Positions 27,110 through 34,545 of a stretch of 64,000 bases of DNA are shown piece by piece. The stretch lies in assembly GCF_023898865.1 (NCBI RefSeq), contig NZ_JAGSOV010000015.1:62001-126000 (forward strand). The letters run 5' to 3'. The notes under the pieces are model-generated. The model had not been told where the DNA came from, searched no databases, and saw nothing but the letters and a program-made list of their open reading frames with translations. Position 1 is the stretch's first letter. Each line of letters opens with the position of its first letter. Position numbers and translations under genes: made by a program. The stretch is from Pseudonocardia humida (GTDB taxonomy: Bacteria > Actinomycetota > Actinomycetes > Mycobacteriales > Pseudonocardiaceae).

Positions 27110-27115
27110 TAGCGT
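27110..27115 (+). promoter_or_regulatory. Candidate -10 hexamer of a leaderless transcript
   Basis: TAGCGT ends 6 nt before the GTG of the DUF3558 gene. Confidence 0.45.
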
Positions 27116-27121
27116 CGAGTT

Positions 27122-27709
27122 GTGCGCCGGCTCCTGCTCCTGCTCCTGGTTTCGGCGACAGTGGCCGCCTGCTCCACCACCGCGGTGCCCGGTCAAGCGG
27201 CGCCGAGCGAAGCCGCCTCCTCCACCCAACCCGGCAGCGTGCCCCTTCCGACCCGTCCTCGCGACATCGCATTGGACGGCATCGATCCGTGCGCGTTGCT
27301 CACCGCTCAGCAACGGGCCGAGCTGGGCCTTCAGGGCGAGGGTGTGAGCGAAACGAGCAACGAGCCGATCTTCACCGGACGGAACTGCACGTTCCGGGGC
27401 TACGAACCGCAACCGGTCGTCATCGGAATCGCGCTGGCCACGGAGAACGGCATCGAAGTGATCACCTCGCCCGGCGCGGTGAACGACGATCTGGAGCCGA
27501 TCACGGTGGACGGGTTCCCCGCCGTGCTGGCTCGGCCGCGTGTGCTCGACTTCTGCTCGGTCGACATCGACGTGGCACCAGACCAATTCATCGACGTCCA
27601 GCTCGCCGATGGTGGAGGGGCGCAGCCGGTACCGCAGGAGTCCCTCTGCCGAGATGTCGTGGAGATCGCTGAGCAGGTCGTAGGAACGCTGCAGTCACTT
27701 CGACCCTGA
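27122..27709 (+). CDS. DUF3558 family lipoprotein
   Basis: 195-aa predicted lipoprotein: signal peptide LLLLLLVSATVAAC with lipidated C17, a Ser/Pro linker, then the DUF3558 domain starting IDPCALLTAQQRAELGL and containing a second Cys pair (NCTF, DFCSV). DUF3558 proteins are numerous in Pseudonocardiales and often accompany small ESX-like or toxin-like genes. GTG 27122 is supported by the upstream TAGCGT. Base composition is visibly less GC-rich than in neighbouring genes, which may mean more recent acquisition. It is followed 11 nt later by a small helical protein gene. Confidence 0.88.
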   Translation: MRRLLLLLLVSATVAACSTTAVPGQAAPSEAASSTQPGSVPLPTRPRDIALDGIDPCALLTAQQRAELGLQGEGVSETSNEPIFTGRNCTFRGYEPQPVVIGIALATENGIEVITSPGAVNDDLEPITVDGFPAVLARPRVLDFCSVDIDVAPDQFIDVQLADGGGAQPVPQESLCRDVVEIAEQVVGTLQSLRP

Positions 27710-27720
27710 TTGGATCACCG

Positions 27721-28065
27721 ATGGCCCCTCCGGACTCCGGATTCCGGATCGATTACGACGCGATCCCCCGCGCCGTCGCGACCTACGACCAGGTACTCGA
27801 CCGGCTCGGCGCCATCCTCAACCGCGTTCGACGCAGTGCTCGTATCGAGCCGTGGGCACAGGACAGGGTCAGCGTCGCAATGGCCGCGCACTACAACGAG
27901 CAGATCTTCGGCCCCGACCTGACCGGAACGTCGCCGTACTGCACCTACGGTGCGCTGAAACTCTACGAACGAGAACTCGTCGCTGCACGCGACGCTCTCC
28001 AGCGGACGTATGCCGAGTACCTCCGAGCCGAGGCCGAAGCGGCGAACTCGTTCACGAAGTCCTGA
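27721..28065 (+). CDS. Small helical protein, possible ESX/WXG-like partner
   Basis: 114-aa protein lacking a signal peptide, with two long predicted helices (about 18-60 and 78-112) around a turn NEQIFGPDLTGTSPYCTYG. Size, helical hairpin shape and the DUF3558 neighbour suggest a WXG100/PE-like secreted substrate, but the W-x-G motif is absent (the region reads EPWAQDR). It shares the lower GC of the lipoprotein gene. Its 3' end overlaps the convergent tetR gene by 14 nt. Confidence 0.65.
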   Translation: MAPPDSGFRIDYDAIPRAVATYDQVLDRLGAILNRVRRSARIEPWAQDRVSVAMAAHYNEQIFGPDLTGTSPYCTYGALKLYERELVAARDALQRTYAEYLRAEAEAANSFTKS

Positions 28066-28690
28066 TCGTCACCCCCGTCTCGCCCAGCAGCCGCGTCACC
28101 GTCTCCCGCAGGACCGCCGTGCACCGCGCCACCTCCAACCCGTAGTCGTCGCGCAGCACCGACCACCACGACCAGCTCGTCGACGCCGTGAGCGAGAGCA
28201 GCAGGTCGGCGCGCCGCTCCCCCGCTGCCGCCAGTTCCGGCGCGAAGGCCTGCTCGATGGCGGCGACGAGCCGGTCCAGGGTGCGGCGGCGGTTGGTGCG
28301 CAGGGCCGCGGAGTAGGGCTCGCGCAGGCGGGTGGCCTTGGCGAAGGGGGCGACGCGTTCGCAGGCGGCGGCGCGCACGGCGCAGAAGCGGTCGATGCGC
28401 TCGGCCAGGGGCAGGTCGGTGGGGATGACGACGGTGTACTGGTCGGCGCGGGACAGCAGCACCCGGCCGGTCAGGTCGTAGAGGGTCTCCAGGTCGGAGA
28501 AGTTCGCCCAGAGCGCCCTGATCGAGATGCCGGCCCTGGCGGCGATCTGGGCGCCGGTCGGCTTGAGCTCGCCGCCTTCCAGCAGCTGGATCAAGGCGGT
28601 GATGATCGCGGCGCGGGTCCGTTCCCCGCGGGCGCGACGCCCGTCGACGGCCGGGGGGTTCGGCGGCTCCAGAGTCGTCACGGCACCCAT
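28052..28690 (-). CDS. TetR family transcriptional regulator
   Basis: 212-aa TetR protein. An N-terminal tail rich in Pro/Arg precedes the HTH (RAAIITALIQLLEGGELKPT, then AQIAARAGISIRALWANFSDLETLY at about 40-75), followed by an all-helical ligand domain. Among its residues is an unusual SWSWWSVLRDDYG stretch near the end. ATG 28690 is chosen as the start of the recognisable domain. Ligand and targets unknown; the gene next upstream on this strand is the polyester hydrolase. Confidence 0.88.
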   Translation of the reverse strand: MGAVTTLEPPNPPAVDGRRARGERTRAAIITALIQLLEGGELKPTGAQIAARAGISIRALWANFSDLETLYDLTGRVLLSRADQYTVVIPTDLPLAERIDRFCAVRAAACERVAPFAKATRLREPYSAALRTNRRRTLDRLVAAIEQAFAPELAAAGERRADLLLSLTASTSWSWWSVLRDDYGLEVARCTAVLRETVTRLLGETGVTIRTS

Positions 28691-28720
28691 TGTCCGACCT
28701 CGGCCCTCCCGCGGACGAGG

Positions 28721-28750
28721 GCGGACGGACCCCTCGTCGGGTCCGTCCGC
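28721..28750 (-). terminator. Second hairpin downstream of the polyester hydrolase gene
   Basis: 12-bp perfect stem GCGGACGGACCC (28721-28732) with 28739-28750 and a 6-nt loop, between the hydrolase stop and the tetR start. Confidence 0.5.
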
Positions 28751-28759
28751 CACGGCCGC

Positions 28760-28806
28760 GGGGGGGCCCCCCCCGCGGGGGAGGGGGGGGGGGCGGCGGC
28801 CCCCCG
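28760..28806. repeat. G/C homopolymer tract
   Basis: Seven G, eight C, GCGGGGGA, then eleven G, CGGCGG and six C. It resembles the 22055 tract and may be a slippery or mis-called sequence. Confidence 0.7.
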
Positions 28807-28832
28807 CGTCGGGTCCGCCCGCCCGGGCCGCG

Positions 28833-28867
28833 CCGGACCGCCCGCGCTGGGGAAGCGGGCGGTCCGG
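28833..28867 (-). terminator. Terminator hairpin of the polyester hydrolase gene
   Basis: 13-bp perfect stem CCGGACCGCCCGC (28833-28845) with 28855-28867 and a 9-nt loop, starting 11 nt after the stop codon. Confidence 0.65.
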
Positions 28868-28878
28868 CGGGGTGCCGG

Positions 28879-29778
28879 TCAGCCGAGGGGGCAGCTGACC
28901 CGCGAGTCGGACAGGTCGCTGCCCAGCCCGGTGCGCGGGGCGGGGCAGAGGAACTGGGTGTAGCGGGTGTCGTCGTCGACGAAGCGCTTCAGCCAGGAGA
29001 TCGTGTACTTGGCGATCTCGGTGTTGGACGTGTTCGGGGCGAAGTGGCTGGCCCCGTCCAGCTCCAGGTAGGCGCGCTCCTCAGCGCCGGTCAGCGAGTT
29101 GTAGAAGGGGATCGCGTGCTGCCCGGGCGGGGCGACGCTGTCGCGCTCGGCGCCGATCATCAGCGCCGCCGAGTCCACCTCCGACCAGCTCTTGTCGAGG
29201 TTCCACGGGGTCAGCCCGACGATCGCCTCGATGGAGCGCCGGTCGGCCGCGGCCTCCAGGGTGCCGCCGCCACCCATGGAGTGGCCGATCACGGCCTGGC
29301 GGGCGGGGTCGATGCGGTTGCGGACCGAGGCGCGCTGGATCGTGAAGTCGAGCGCGGCCAGCAGCTGGTCGCCGCGCTGGGCCGGCTGGTCGACGGTGGT
29401 CTGGGTGTTGATGCTGATGACGACGAAGCCCTGGGAGGCGATGCGGGGGCGCAGCCAGGCGATGGTCGACTCGCTCGCGGTGTAGCCGGGGGCGATGGCC
29501 ACGACGCCGAAGGTGCCCTCGGAGGTCGAGGTCGGGTAGGTGATATTGGCCGAACCGAACCCGGGGGTGGCCAGGTCCGACACCGACTCCGAGGCCACCG
29601 CGAACGGGCCGCGGCTGGCCTCGATGCCGGCCTCGGTGGGGTTCGGGCCGCGCTGGAAGGGGTTGGCCTGGGCGGCGGCGGTGCCCGGGACCACCGCCAT
29701 GGCGGCCGCGGTGAGCGCGGCGAGCGCCACCGCCCGTACGACGCGGCGACGGGCGGGACGTAATGACGACGTCGTCAT
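28879..29778 (-). CDS. Secreted polyester hydrolase / cutinase (PETase-like)
   Basis: 299-aa exported alpha/beta hydrolase closely resembling actinobacterial cutinases such as Thermobifida TfCut2 and LCC, which hydrolyse cutin and polyesters including PET. An Arg-rich signal peptide ends near AAAQA-NPF (residue 37). The mature start is NPFQRGPNPTEAGIEASRGP. Active site: S167 in GHSMGGGG, D213 (GAERDS), H245 (DGASHFAP); oxyanion/aromatic residues Y99 and M168, wobble Trp W192. C278 and C296 form the family's C-terminal disulfide. The residue after W192 is Asn (LTPWNLDK), where TfCut2 has His and IsPETase Ser. GGAG lies 7 nt before the ATG. Two hairpins follow. Real substrate unproven. Confidence 0.92.
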   Translation of the reverse strand: MTTSSLRPARRRVVRAVALAALTAAAMAVVPGTAAAQANPFQRGPNPTEAGIEASRGPFAVASESVSDLATPGFGSANITYPTSTSEGTFGVVAIAPGYTASESTIAWLRPRIASQGFVVISINTQTTVDQPAQRGDQLLAALDFTIQRASVRNRIDPARQAVIGHSMGGGGTLEAAADRRSIEAIVGLTPWNLDKSWSEVDSAALMIGAERDSVAPPGQHAIPFYNSLTGAEERAYLELDGASHFAPNTSNTEIAKYTISWLKRFVDDDTRYTQFLCPAPRTGLGSDLSDSRVSCPLG

Positions 29779-29917
29779 CGTGACTCCGTTCGGTTGTCCC
29801 CTCCAGTGGGGGTCCTGAAGGTGCACTGATGGTGCATATTTCCCCCGGCGCCCGTCAATGTGCGCGCAGCCCAAGCCGTCCCGCCGCACCCCGTCCACGG
29901 CCGGTTCGGCGGCGTCC

Positions 29918-29923
29918 TAGGCT
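29918..29923 (+). promoter_or_regulatory. Candidate -10 hexamer of a leaderless transcript
   Basis: TAGGCT ends 7 nt before the GTG at 29931. Confidence 0.45.
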
Positions 29924-29930
29924 GCCGCCC

Positions 29931-31163
29931 GTGGCCAGCGACATCGTCCCGATCCAGCTCTCGCTCACCGAGGGCGATCTCGTCACGCTCTGGGCGCCCC
30001 GGTGGCGCGAGGACGGCGAGGAGTGGGAGGCGTTCCTCGGCGACGACGACGCCCTCTTCGCCTTCCCGTCCGTGCCCCGGCTGGCGGCGTTCGTGCGCAC
30101 GGCGACCGAGCACGACCTGATCGACCACCCCGCCTGGTCGGTCGTGCCCGACCTGACCGTCTCCGAGCTGACGCCCGACGACACCCAGCGCTACGACATC
30201 GTCGGCGTGCCGGAGCTGGCCGCGAGCGAGCCCGACACCTGGACCATCGGCGAACTGGCCGAGATCACCGACATGGTCCGGTCGATCGCCGACGTCTGCG
30301 AGCTCGAGCGGGTCACCGCCGTGCTGGACGCGGCCCCCGCGTTCGGCCTGCTCTCGCAGGGCACGCTGCCGTTCGTCGGGCGCGAGGGCAAGCGGCTGTG
30401 GACCCAGCTCATGGACACCATCGCCGAGCGCTGGGACGAGGTCGTCGACTCGCTCGACGAGCTGGTGGAGGCCCCCGAGGTCGACGCGGCGGCGCTGGCC
30501 GCGGCGGAGAAGGAGGTCGAGGTCGCCGACGACGTCGACGCCGAGACCGAGGTCGAGACCGACGTCGACGCCGGCGAGGAGACCGACGAGCCCGCCGAGG
30601 AGCGACCGCGGACGTTCTGGGAGGAGGTCGGCATCGACCCCGTCCGGATCATCAGCCGCGACGGCGAGGTCCTCACCCTGCGCTGCTACCTCAACGACTC
30701 GCCGGTCTTCCTCGGCACCGACGGCCGGATCGACGTCGTCCGGGGCGAGCGGGCGCTGACCCGCTGGATCGCCGAGGACGGCGCCGACGGGCACGACCTG
30801 GTCGAGGCGTCGACCTGGCCGGAGATCGTCGACAAGGCGACGGTCGGCGATCTCGAGGTGATCGTCGACGAGCTCAACGTCTACGACCTCACCGGCCTCG
30901 AGGACGACATCGCCGAGGGCACCCTGACGATCGACGCCACCCAGTTGGAGCAGGCGACGGAGCTGCTGCTCGACGTGGGCGACTGGGCCGACGACGAGGA
31001 GCCGCGCGAGGCGCTCGCCGAGTCGCAGCCGCTGGGCTGGCTGGTGTCGTTCGTGGTCCGGCCCGACCCGACCCGATTGGCCCCCAGCCCGCCGTTCCAC
31101 GCCGAGGCCGCCCGCTTCCGCGAGCTGATCGACCACCTGCTGGAGCGCCTCCAGCAGCACTGA
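29931..31163 (+). CDS. Conserved protein of the Rv3311 type, function unknown
   Basis: 410-aa acidic soluble protein in the position of M. tuberculosis Rv3311 (between upp and add). It has an N-terminal domain (LSLTEGDLVTLWAPRWREDGEEWEAFLG), a very acidic low-complexity linker near residues 185-225 (DDVDAETEVETDVDAGEE), and a second globular part repeating a similar theme (VLTLRCYLNDSPVFLG). The two halves may be a diverged duplication. No signal peptide or catalytic motif. Relatives are sometimes labelled primosomal protein without evidence. GTG 29931 is fixed by the upstream TAGGCT. Confidence 0.82.
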   Translation: MASDIVPIQLSLTEGDLVTLWAPRWREDGEEWEAFLGDDDALFAFPSVPRLAAFVRTATEHDLIDHPAWSVVPDLTVSELTPDDTQRYDIVGVPELAASEPDTWTIGELAEITDMVRSIADVCELERVTAVLDAAPAFGLLSQGTLPFVGREGKRLWTQLMDTIAERWDEVVDSLDELVEAPEVDAAALAAAEKEVEVADDVDAETEVETDVDAGEETDEPAEERPRTFWEEVGIDPVRIISRDGEVLTLRCYLNDSPVFLGTDGRIDVVRGERALTRWIAEDGADGHDLVEASTWPEIVDKATVGDLEVIVDELNVYDLTGLEDDIAEGTLTIDATQLEQATELLLDVGDWADDEEPREALAESQPLGWLVSFVVRPDPTRLAPSPPFHAEAARFRELIDHLLERLQQH

Positions 31164-31166
31164 CGC

Positions 31167-31235
31167 CCCCGTCGAGAACGAAGTTGTTGTCGTTTTGGAC
31201 CGGTCCACACGACAACAGGTTCGTTCTCGACGGGG
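31167..31235. terminator. Palindromic repeat family 2, copy 1 (convergent terminator)
   Basis: 69-nt near-perfect palindrome: CCCCGTCGAGAACGAA (31167-31182) pairs exactly with 31220-31235, GTTGTCGT with ACGACAAC inside, and GGACCGGTCC at the centre. It lies between the convergent Rv3311-like and add genes and is related to the element at 61532. Confidence 0.8.
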
Positions 31236-31240
31236 TGGGG

Positions 31241-32329
31241 TCAGGCCATGAGGGCCGCGTAGCCGGGCTTGATCACGTCGTCGATCAGGGCCAGCCGCTC
31301 GTCGAAGCCGATGAAGGCCGACTTCATCGCGTTCACGGTGAACCACTGCAGGCGGTCCCAGCCGTAGCCGAACGTCTCCGCGAGCGCGGTCATCTCGCCG
31401 CTCACCGATACGTCGGACATCAGCCGGTTGTCGGTGTTGACCGTCACCCGGAAGCGCAGGTCGGCGAGTAGGCCGATCGGGTGATCAGCGAGCGACTTGG
31501 CCGCGCCGGTGTGCACGTTCGACGTAGGGCACATCTCCAGCGGGATGCGCTTGTCCCGGACGTAGGCGGCGAGCAGGCCGAGGGTGGCCGTGCCGTCCTC
31601 GGCGACGGTGATGTCGTCCACGATCCGCACGCCGTGGCCGAGCCGGTCGGCGCCGCACCACTGCAGTGCCTCCCAGATCGAGGGCAGCCCGAACGCCTCG
31701 CCCGCGTGGATGGTGAAGTGCGAGTTCTGCTGGCGCAGGTACTCGAACGCGTCCAGGTGGCGGGTGGGCGGGAAGCCCGCCTCGGCGCCTGCGATGTCGA
31801 ACCCGACGACGCCGGTGTCGCGGAAGCGTATGGCCAGCTCGGCGATCTCCCGTGAGCGGGCGGCGTGCCGCATCGCGGTGAGCAGGCAGCCCACCCGGAT
31901 GCGGCGGCCGCGCTCGGCCGCCCGCGCGGTGCCGACCCGGAAGCCCTCCAGCACCGCCTCGACCACCGCGTCGAGCTCCAGGCCCCCGCTGACGTGCAGC
32001 TCGGGGGCGAAGCGCACCTCGGCGTAGACGACGCCGTCGGCGGCCAGGTCCTCCGCGCACTCGGCGGCCACCCGGACCAGCGCGTCCGGCGTCTGCATCA
32101 CCGCGACCGTGTGGCCGAAGCCCTCCAGGTAGCGCACGAGCGACCCCGAGTGCGACGTCGCCAGGAACCAGGCGGCGAGCCCGCTCGCGTCCGGGCTGGG
32201 CAGCGCGTCGTAGCCGACGGCCTCGGCCAGCTCGAGCACGGTCGCCGGGCGCAGGCCGCCGTCGAGGTGGTCGTGGAGCAGGACCTTCGGTGCGTCGCGG
32301 ACGGTCTCGACGTTCAGCGGTACAGCCAC
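31241..32329 (-). CDS. add: Adenosine deaminase
   Basis: 362-aa zinc adenosine deaminase (Rv3313c-like), turning adenosine and deoxyadenosine into inosine. Metal and catalytic motifs are present: [12 protein letters not shown] (zinc His pair), [10 protein letters not shown] (His and catalytic Glu), RLGHGVRI, and [11 protein letters not shown] (metal/base Asp). Starts: GTG 32329 is preferred because TAGCGT on this strand ends 7 nt upstream; a GTG at 32338 would add three residues. The product feeds deoD. It is separated from cdd-deoA by two unrelated genes. Confidence 0.93.
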   Translation of the reverse strand: MAVPLNVETVRDAPKVLLHDHLDGGLRPATVLELAEAVGYDALPSPDASGLAAWFLATSHSGSLVRYLEGFGHTVAVMQTPDALVRVAAECAEDLAADGVVYAEVRFAPELHVSGGLELDAVVEAVLEGFRVGTARAAERGRRIRVGCLLTAMRHAARSREIAELAIRFRDTGVVGFDIAGAEAGFPPTRHLDAFEYLRQQNSHFTIHAGEAFGLPSIWEALQWCGADRLGHGVRIVDDITVAEDGTATLGLLAAYVRDKRIPLEMCPTSNVHTGAAKSLADHPIGLLADLRFRVTVNTDNRLMSDVSVSGEMTALAETFGYGWDRLQWFTVNAMKSAFIGFDERLALIDDVIKPGYAALMA

Positions 32330-32336
32330 CCCGATC

Positions 32337-32342
32337 ACGCTA
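32337..32342 (-). promoter_or_regulatory. Candidate -10 hexamer of a leaderless add transcript
   Basis: TAGCGT (minus strand) ends 7 nt before GTG 32329. Confidence 0.4.
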
Positions 32343-32532
32343 GAGCACCTACCGGCCGTGTCCCCCTCCGACGGCGTCACTGGCCCGAAAGAGCGAGGAT
32401 ACGGCCGAATGGGGTGCCGCCGAAAGAGCGGCGGTGCCTCTCGCTACGCTTCCGTGGCCCCACCCCATGGCCTCGGCCCGATCCCCACCCGGGCCCGGTC
32501 CACCCACAGCTCAGAGGGAGCTCCCCGCCGCC

Positions 32533-33609
32533 ATGAGCAATGACTCGAACATGTCCTTCGACCGCATGCGCGGCATGCTCGTGCGGGCCGCCGAGATCCG
32601 CGACAGCGAGCAGCAGCAGATCTTCGACTCGCTGGACGAGATCCACGCCCGCCTCGCCGCGCTGGACGCCATCGGCACGGTCCGCAAGCGCCTCACCGAG
32701 CTGCCCGACCGCACCGAGGTCAGCGTGCTCGCCGAGCGGCTGGACGAGACCGTCGCCAAGCTCGACGCCCAGGACGCCACGCTCACCTCGGTGATGCGCG
32801 CGGTGGAGGCGCTCCCCGACCGCCTCGCCAAGCAGTTCGCCCAGCTCGACGGCCGCCTCGACGGCATGGCCGGCCGCCTGGAGGGCGTCTCCGGGCGCAT
32901 GGACGGGCTGGACGACCGCCTCGGCGGCCTGCACAAGCGCTTCGACGAGGTCGGCACCCGGATGGACCGCCAGGAGATGCGGCTCGACGCGATGCCGGCC
33001 TCGGTCGGGAACCCGATCAAGGAGCGGGTCGAGGGCATCGACCGCAGCCTGCGCGAGCAGCTCTCCGAGACCAGCCGCGCGTTCGACGAGACCGGCGAGG
33101 GCCTGCGCAACCTGCTCGGCGACACCAGCATCGGCCTGCACCGCAGGCTGGAGGAGCTGGCCGGGCGCCCCGCCGTCGACCCGACCGAGCCCCTCGACGC
33201 CCTGGCCACCCGGCTGGAGTCGCTCGGCGGCAAGCTCGACGAGCTGGTGGCCCGGCTCGACCTCCTGGAGGAGGGCTTCGGCGGCCGGCTGGGCATGCTG
33301 GGCGGCTCGCTGGAGGAGCGCATCGGCAAGCTGGAGGGCGTGCTCAGCGACCGCCCCGACGCCAACTCCGTCAAGACGCTGATGGAGCGGGCCAACGAGC
33401 AGTCCGAGCGGCGCAACGCCGGCCAGCTCGACGAGGCCATGGCCACCTTCGCCGAGCTCATCCTCGGGCGGTCGGCCTCGGTGCAGGGGCCGCCGCCCCT
33501 GCCGCGCCCGGCGGCCCGGCGCGGGCGCAAGGCCATCGCGGTGAAGTCCGCGAACGGCCACTCGGCCGCCGACACCGTGACCGACGACCCCGACGACGAC
33601 GACCGCTGA
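32533..33609 (+). CDS. Long coiled-coil protein, function unknown
   Basis: 358-aa soluble protein that is almost entirely heptad-like helix from about residue 10 to 310. The helix contains repeated LDxRLxxLxxR-type units (AQLDGRLDGMAGRLEGVSGR, GRMDGLDDRLGGLHKRFDEV) and ends in a basic Pro/Arg patch and an acidic tail DDPDDDDR. There is no signal peptide or membrane helix. Such rods are often cytoskeletal or scaffold proteins (inference only). GAGGGAG lies 9 nt before the ATG. It is divergent from add and convergent with the NmrA-like gene. Confidence 0.8.
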   Translation: MSNDSNMSFDRMRGMLVRAAEIRDSEQQQIFDSLDEIHARLAALDAIGTVRKRLTELPDRTEVSVLAERLDETVAKLDAQDATLTSVMRAVEALPDRLAKQFAQLDGRLDGMAGRLEGVSGRMDGLDDRLGGLHKRFDEVGTRMDRQEMRLDAMPASVGNPIKERVEGIDRSLREQLSETSRAFDETGEGLRNLLGDTSIGLHRRLEELAGRPAVDPTEPLDALATRLESLGGKLDELVARLDLLEEGFGGRLGMLGGSLEERIGKLEGVLSDRPDANSVKTLMERANEQSERRNAGQLDEAMATFAELILGRSASVQGPPPLPRPAARRGRKAIAVKSANGHSAADTVTDDPDDDDR

Positions 33610-33615
33610 GCCGCT

Positions 33616-33650
33616 CCGCGCGCCCCGGCCGGTCCGGTCGGGGCGCGCGG
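33616..33650. terminator. Bidirectional terminator hairpin
   Basis: 12-bp perfect stem CCGCGCGCCCCG (33616-33627) with 33639-33650 and an 11-nt loop, between convergent genes. Confidence 0.65.
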
Positions 33651-33660
33651 GCCGGTGGCG

Positions 33661-34470
33661 TCAGCCGCGGAACGCGGCGGCGTTGGCCCGCGCCCACTGC
33701 GCGAACGTGGTGGCCGGCTTCCCCGTCACGTCCTCGATCGCGGTGCTGACCTGCACCGGGTTGTCGACGCTCCCGGCGAGGATGGTGTCGACGTACCACT
33801 CGGCGTCGGCCCCCATGGACTGCGCCATCTCGGCCACGGCCTCGTCGCGCGTCACGGTCTCGAACACGACCCGGTGGCCGAGCGCCTCCCCGATCCGCTC
33901 GGCCAGCTCGACGCGGGTGAGCACCTCGGGACCGGTGATCGACAGCGCCTGCCCGGCGTGGGCGTCGGTGAGCAAGCACGCCGCCGCCACCCGGGCGATG
34001 TCGTCCATGGCCGTGGGGGCGCTGCGGCCCTGCGGGTAGGGCTCGCGCACGGCCCGCCGGGCGGCGATCCCGGGCGCCCAGGACAGCGCGTTCTCCATGA
34101 AGTCCCCCGGCCACAGGTGGGTCCAGGCGGGCCCGGCGCCCTCGACGGCGGTGGCGACGCTCCCCCACCAGCTCTCCGGCTCGCCGGACAGGTCCACCAC
34201 GTGGGAGACGCCCGCCTCCCGGGCGAGCGCGAGCACGTCGACGACCGTGTCGGGCGTGGGCGCGAGGTAGAGGCGCCCGACGCCGTCCAGGGCCGCCGCC
34301 AGCGTCTCCGGTCGCCGCAGGTGGCCGCGGACGACCTCGACCCCCTCCGGGAGCGCCGCCCTCACCGGGTCGACCGTCAGCGCGCGCACGTCCTGCGCTC
34401 CCGCGTCGAGCAGGTGGTCGACCACCTTGCGCCCGATGTTGCCGGTCGCCCCCGTCACCAGGATCTTCAC
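33661..34470 (-). CDS. NmrA-like NAD(P)-binding protein
   Basis: 269-aa atypical short-chain dehydrogenase with MKILVTGATGNIGRKVVDHLL at the N-terminus, the GxxGxxG dinucleotide loop of NmrA/QOR2-type proteins. The YxxxK catalytic pair is not obvious, so it may act as a redox sensor or as a quinone/NAD(P)H-binding enzyme. AGGCGACC with GGGGAGG precedes the ATG. Two tandem 20-bp repeats lie just upstream and probably form the operator. It is not in an operon with deoA, which ends 75 bp further upstream on the same strand. Confidence 0.85.
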   Translation of the reverse strand: MKILVTGATGNIGRKVVDHLLDAGAQDVRALTVDPVRAALPEGVEVVRGHLRRPETLAAALDGVGRLYLAPTPDTVVDVLALAREAGVSHVVDLSGEPESWWGSVATAVEGAGPAWTHLWPGDFMENALSWAPGIAARRAVREPYPQGRSAPTAMDDIARVAAACLLTDAHAGQALSITGPEVLTRVELAERIGEALGHRVVFETVTRDEAVAEMAQSMGADAEWYVDTILAGSVDNPVQVSTAIEDVTGKPATTFAQWARANAAAFRG

Positions 34471-34491
34471 GGTCGCCTCCCCATCCGCACC

Positions 34492-34533
34492 TGAACTGGG
34501 TACAGCGTACGCGAGAACTGGGTACAGCGTACG
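34492..34533 (-). promoter_or_regulatory. Tandem operator-like repeats upstream of the NmrA-like gene
   Basis: GAACTGGGTACAGCGTACG occurs twice (34493-34511 and 34515-34533) with a 22-bp period, two helical turns. Each contains the dyad GTAC-AGC-GTAC. It starts 22 bp before the gene, a fitting position for a repressor binding over the promoter. Confidence 0.65.
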
Positions 34534-34545
34534 AAGAATTTCGGC

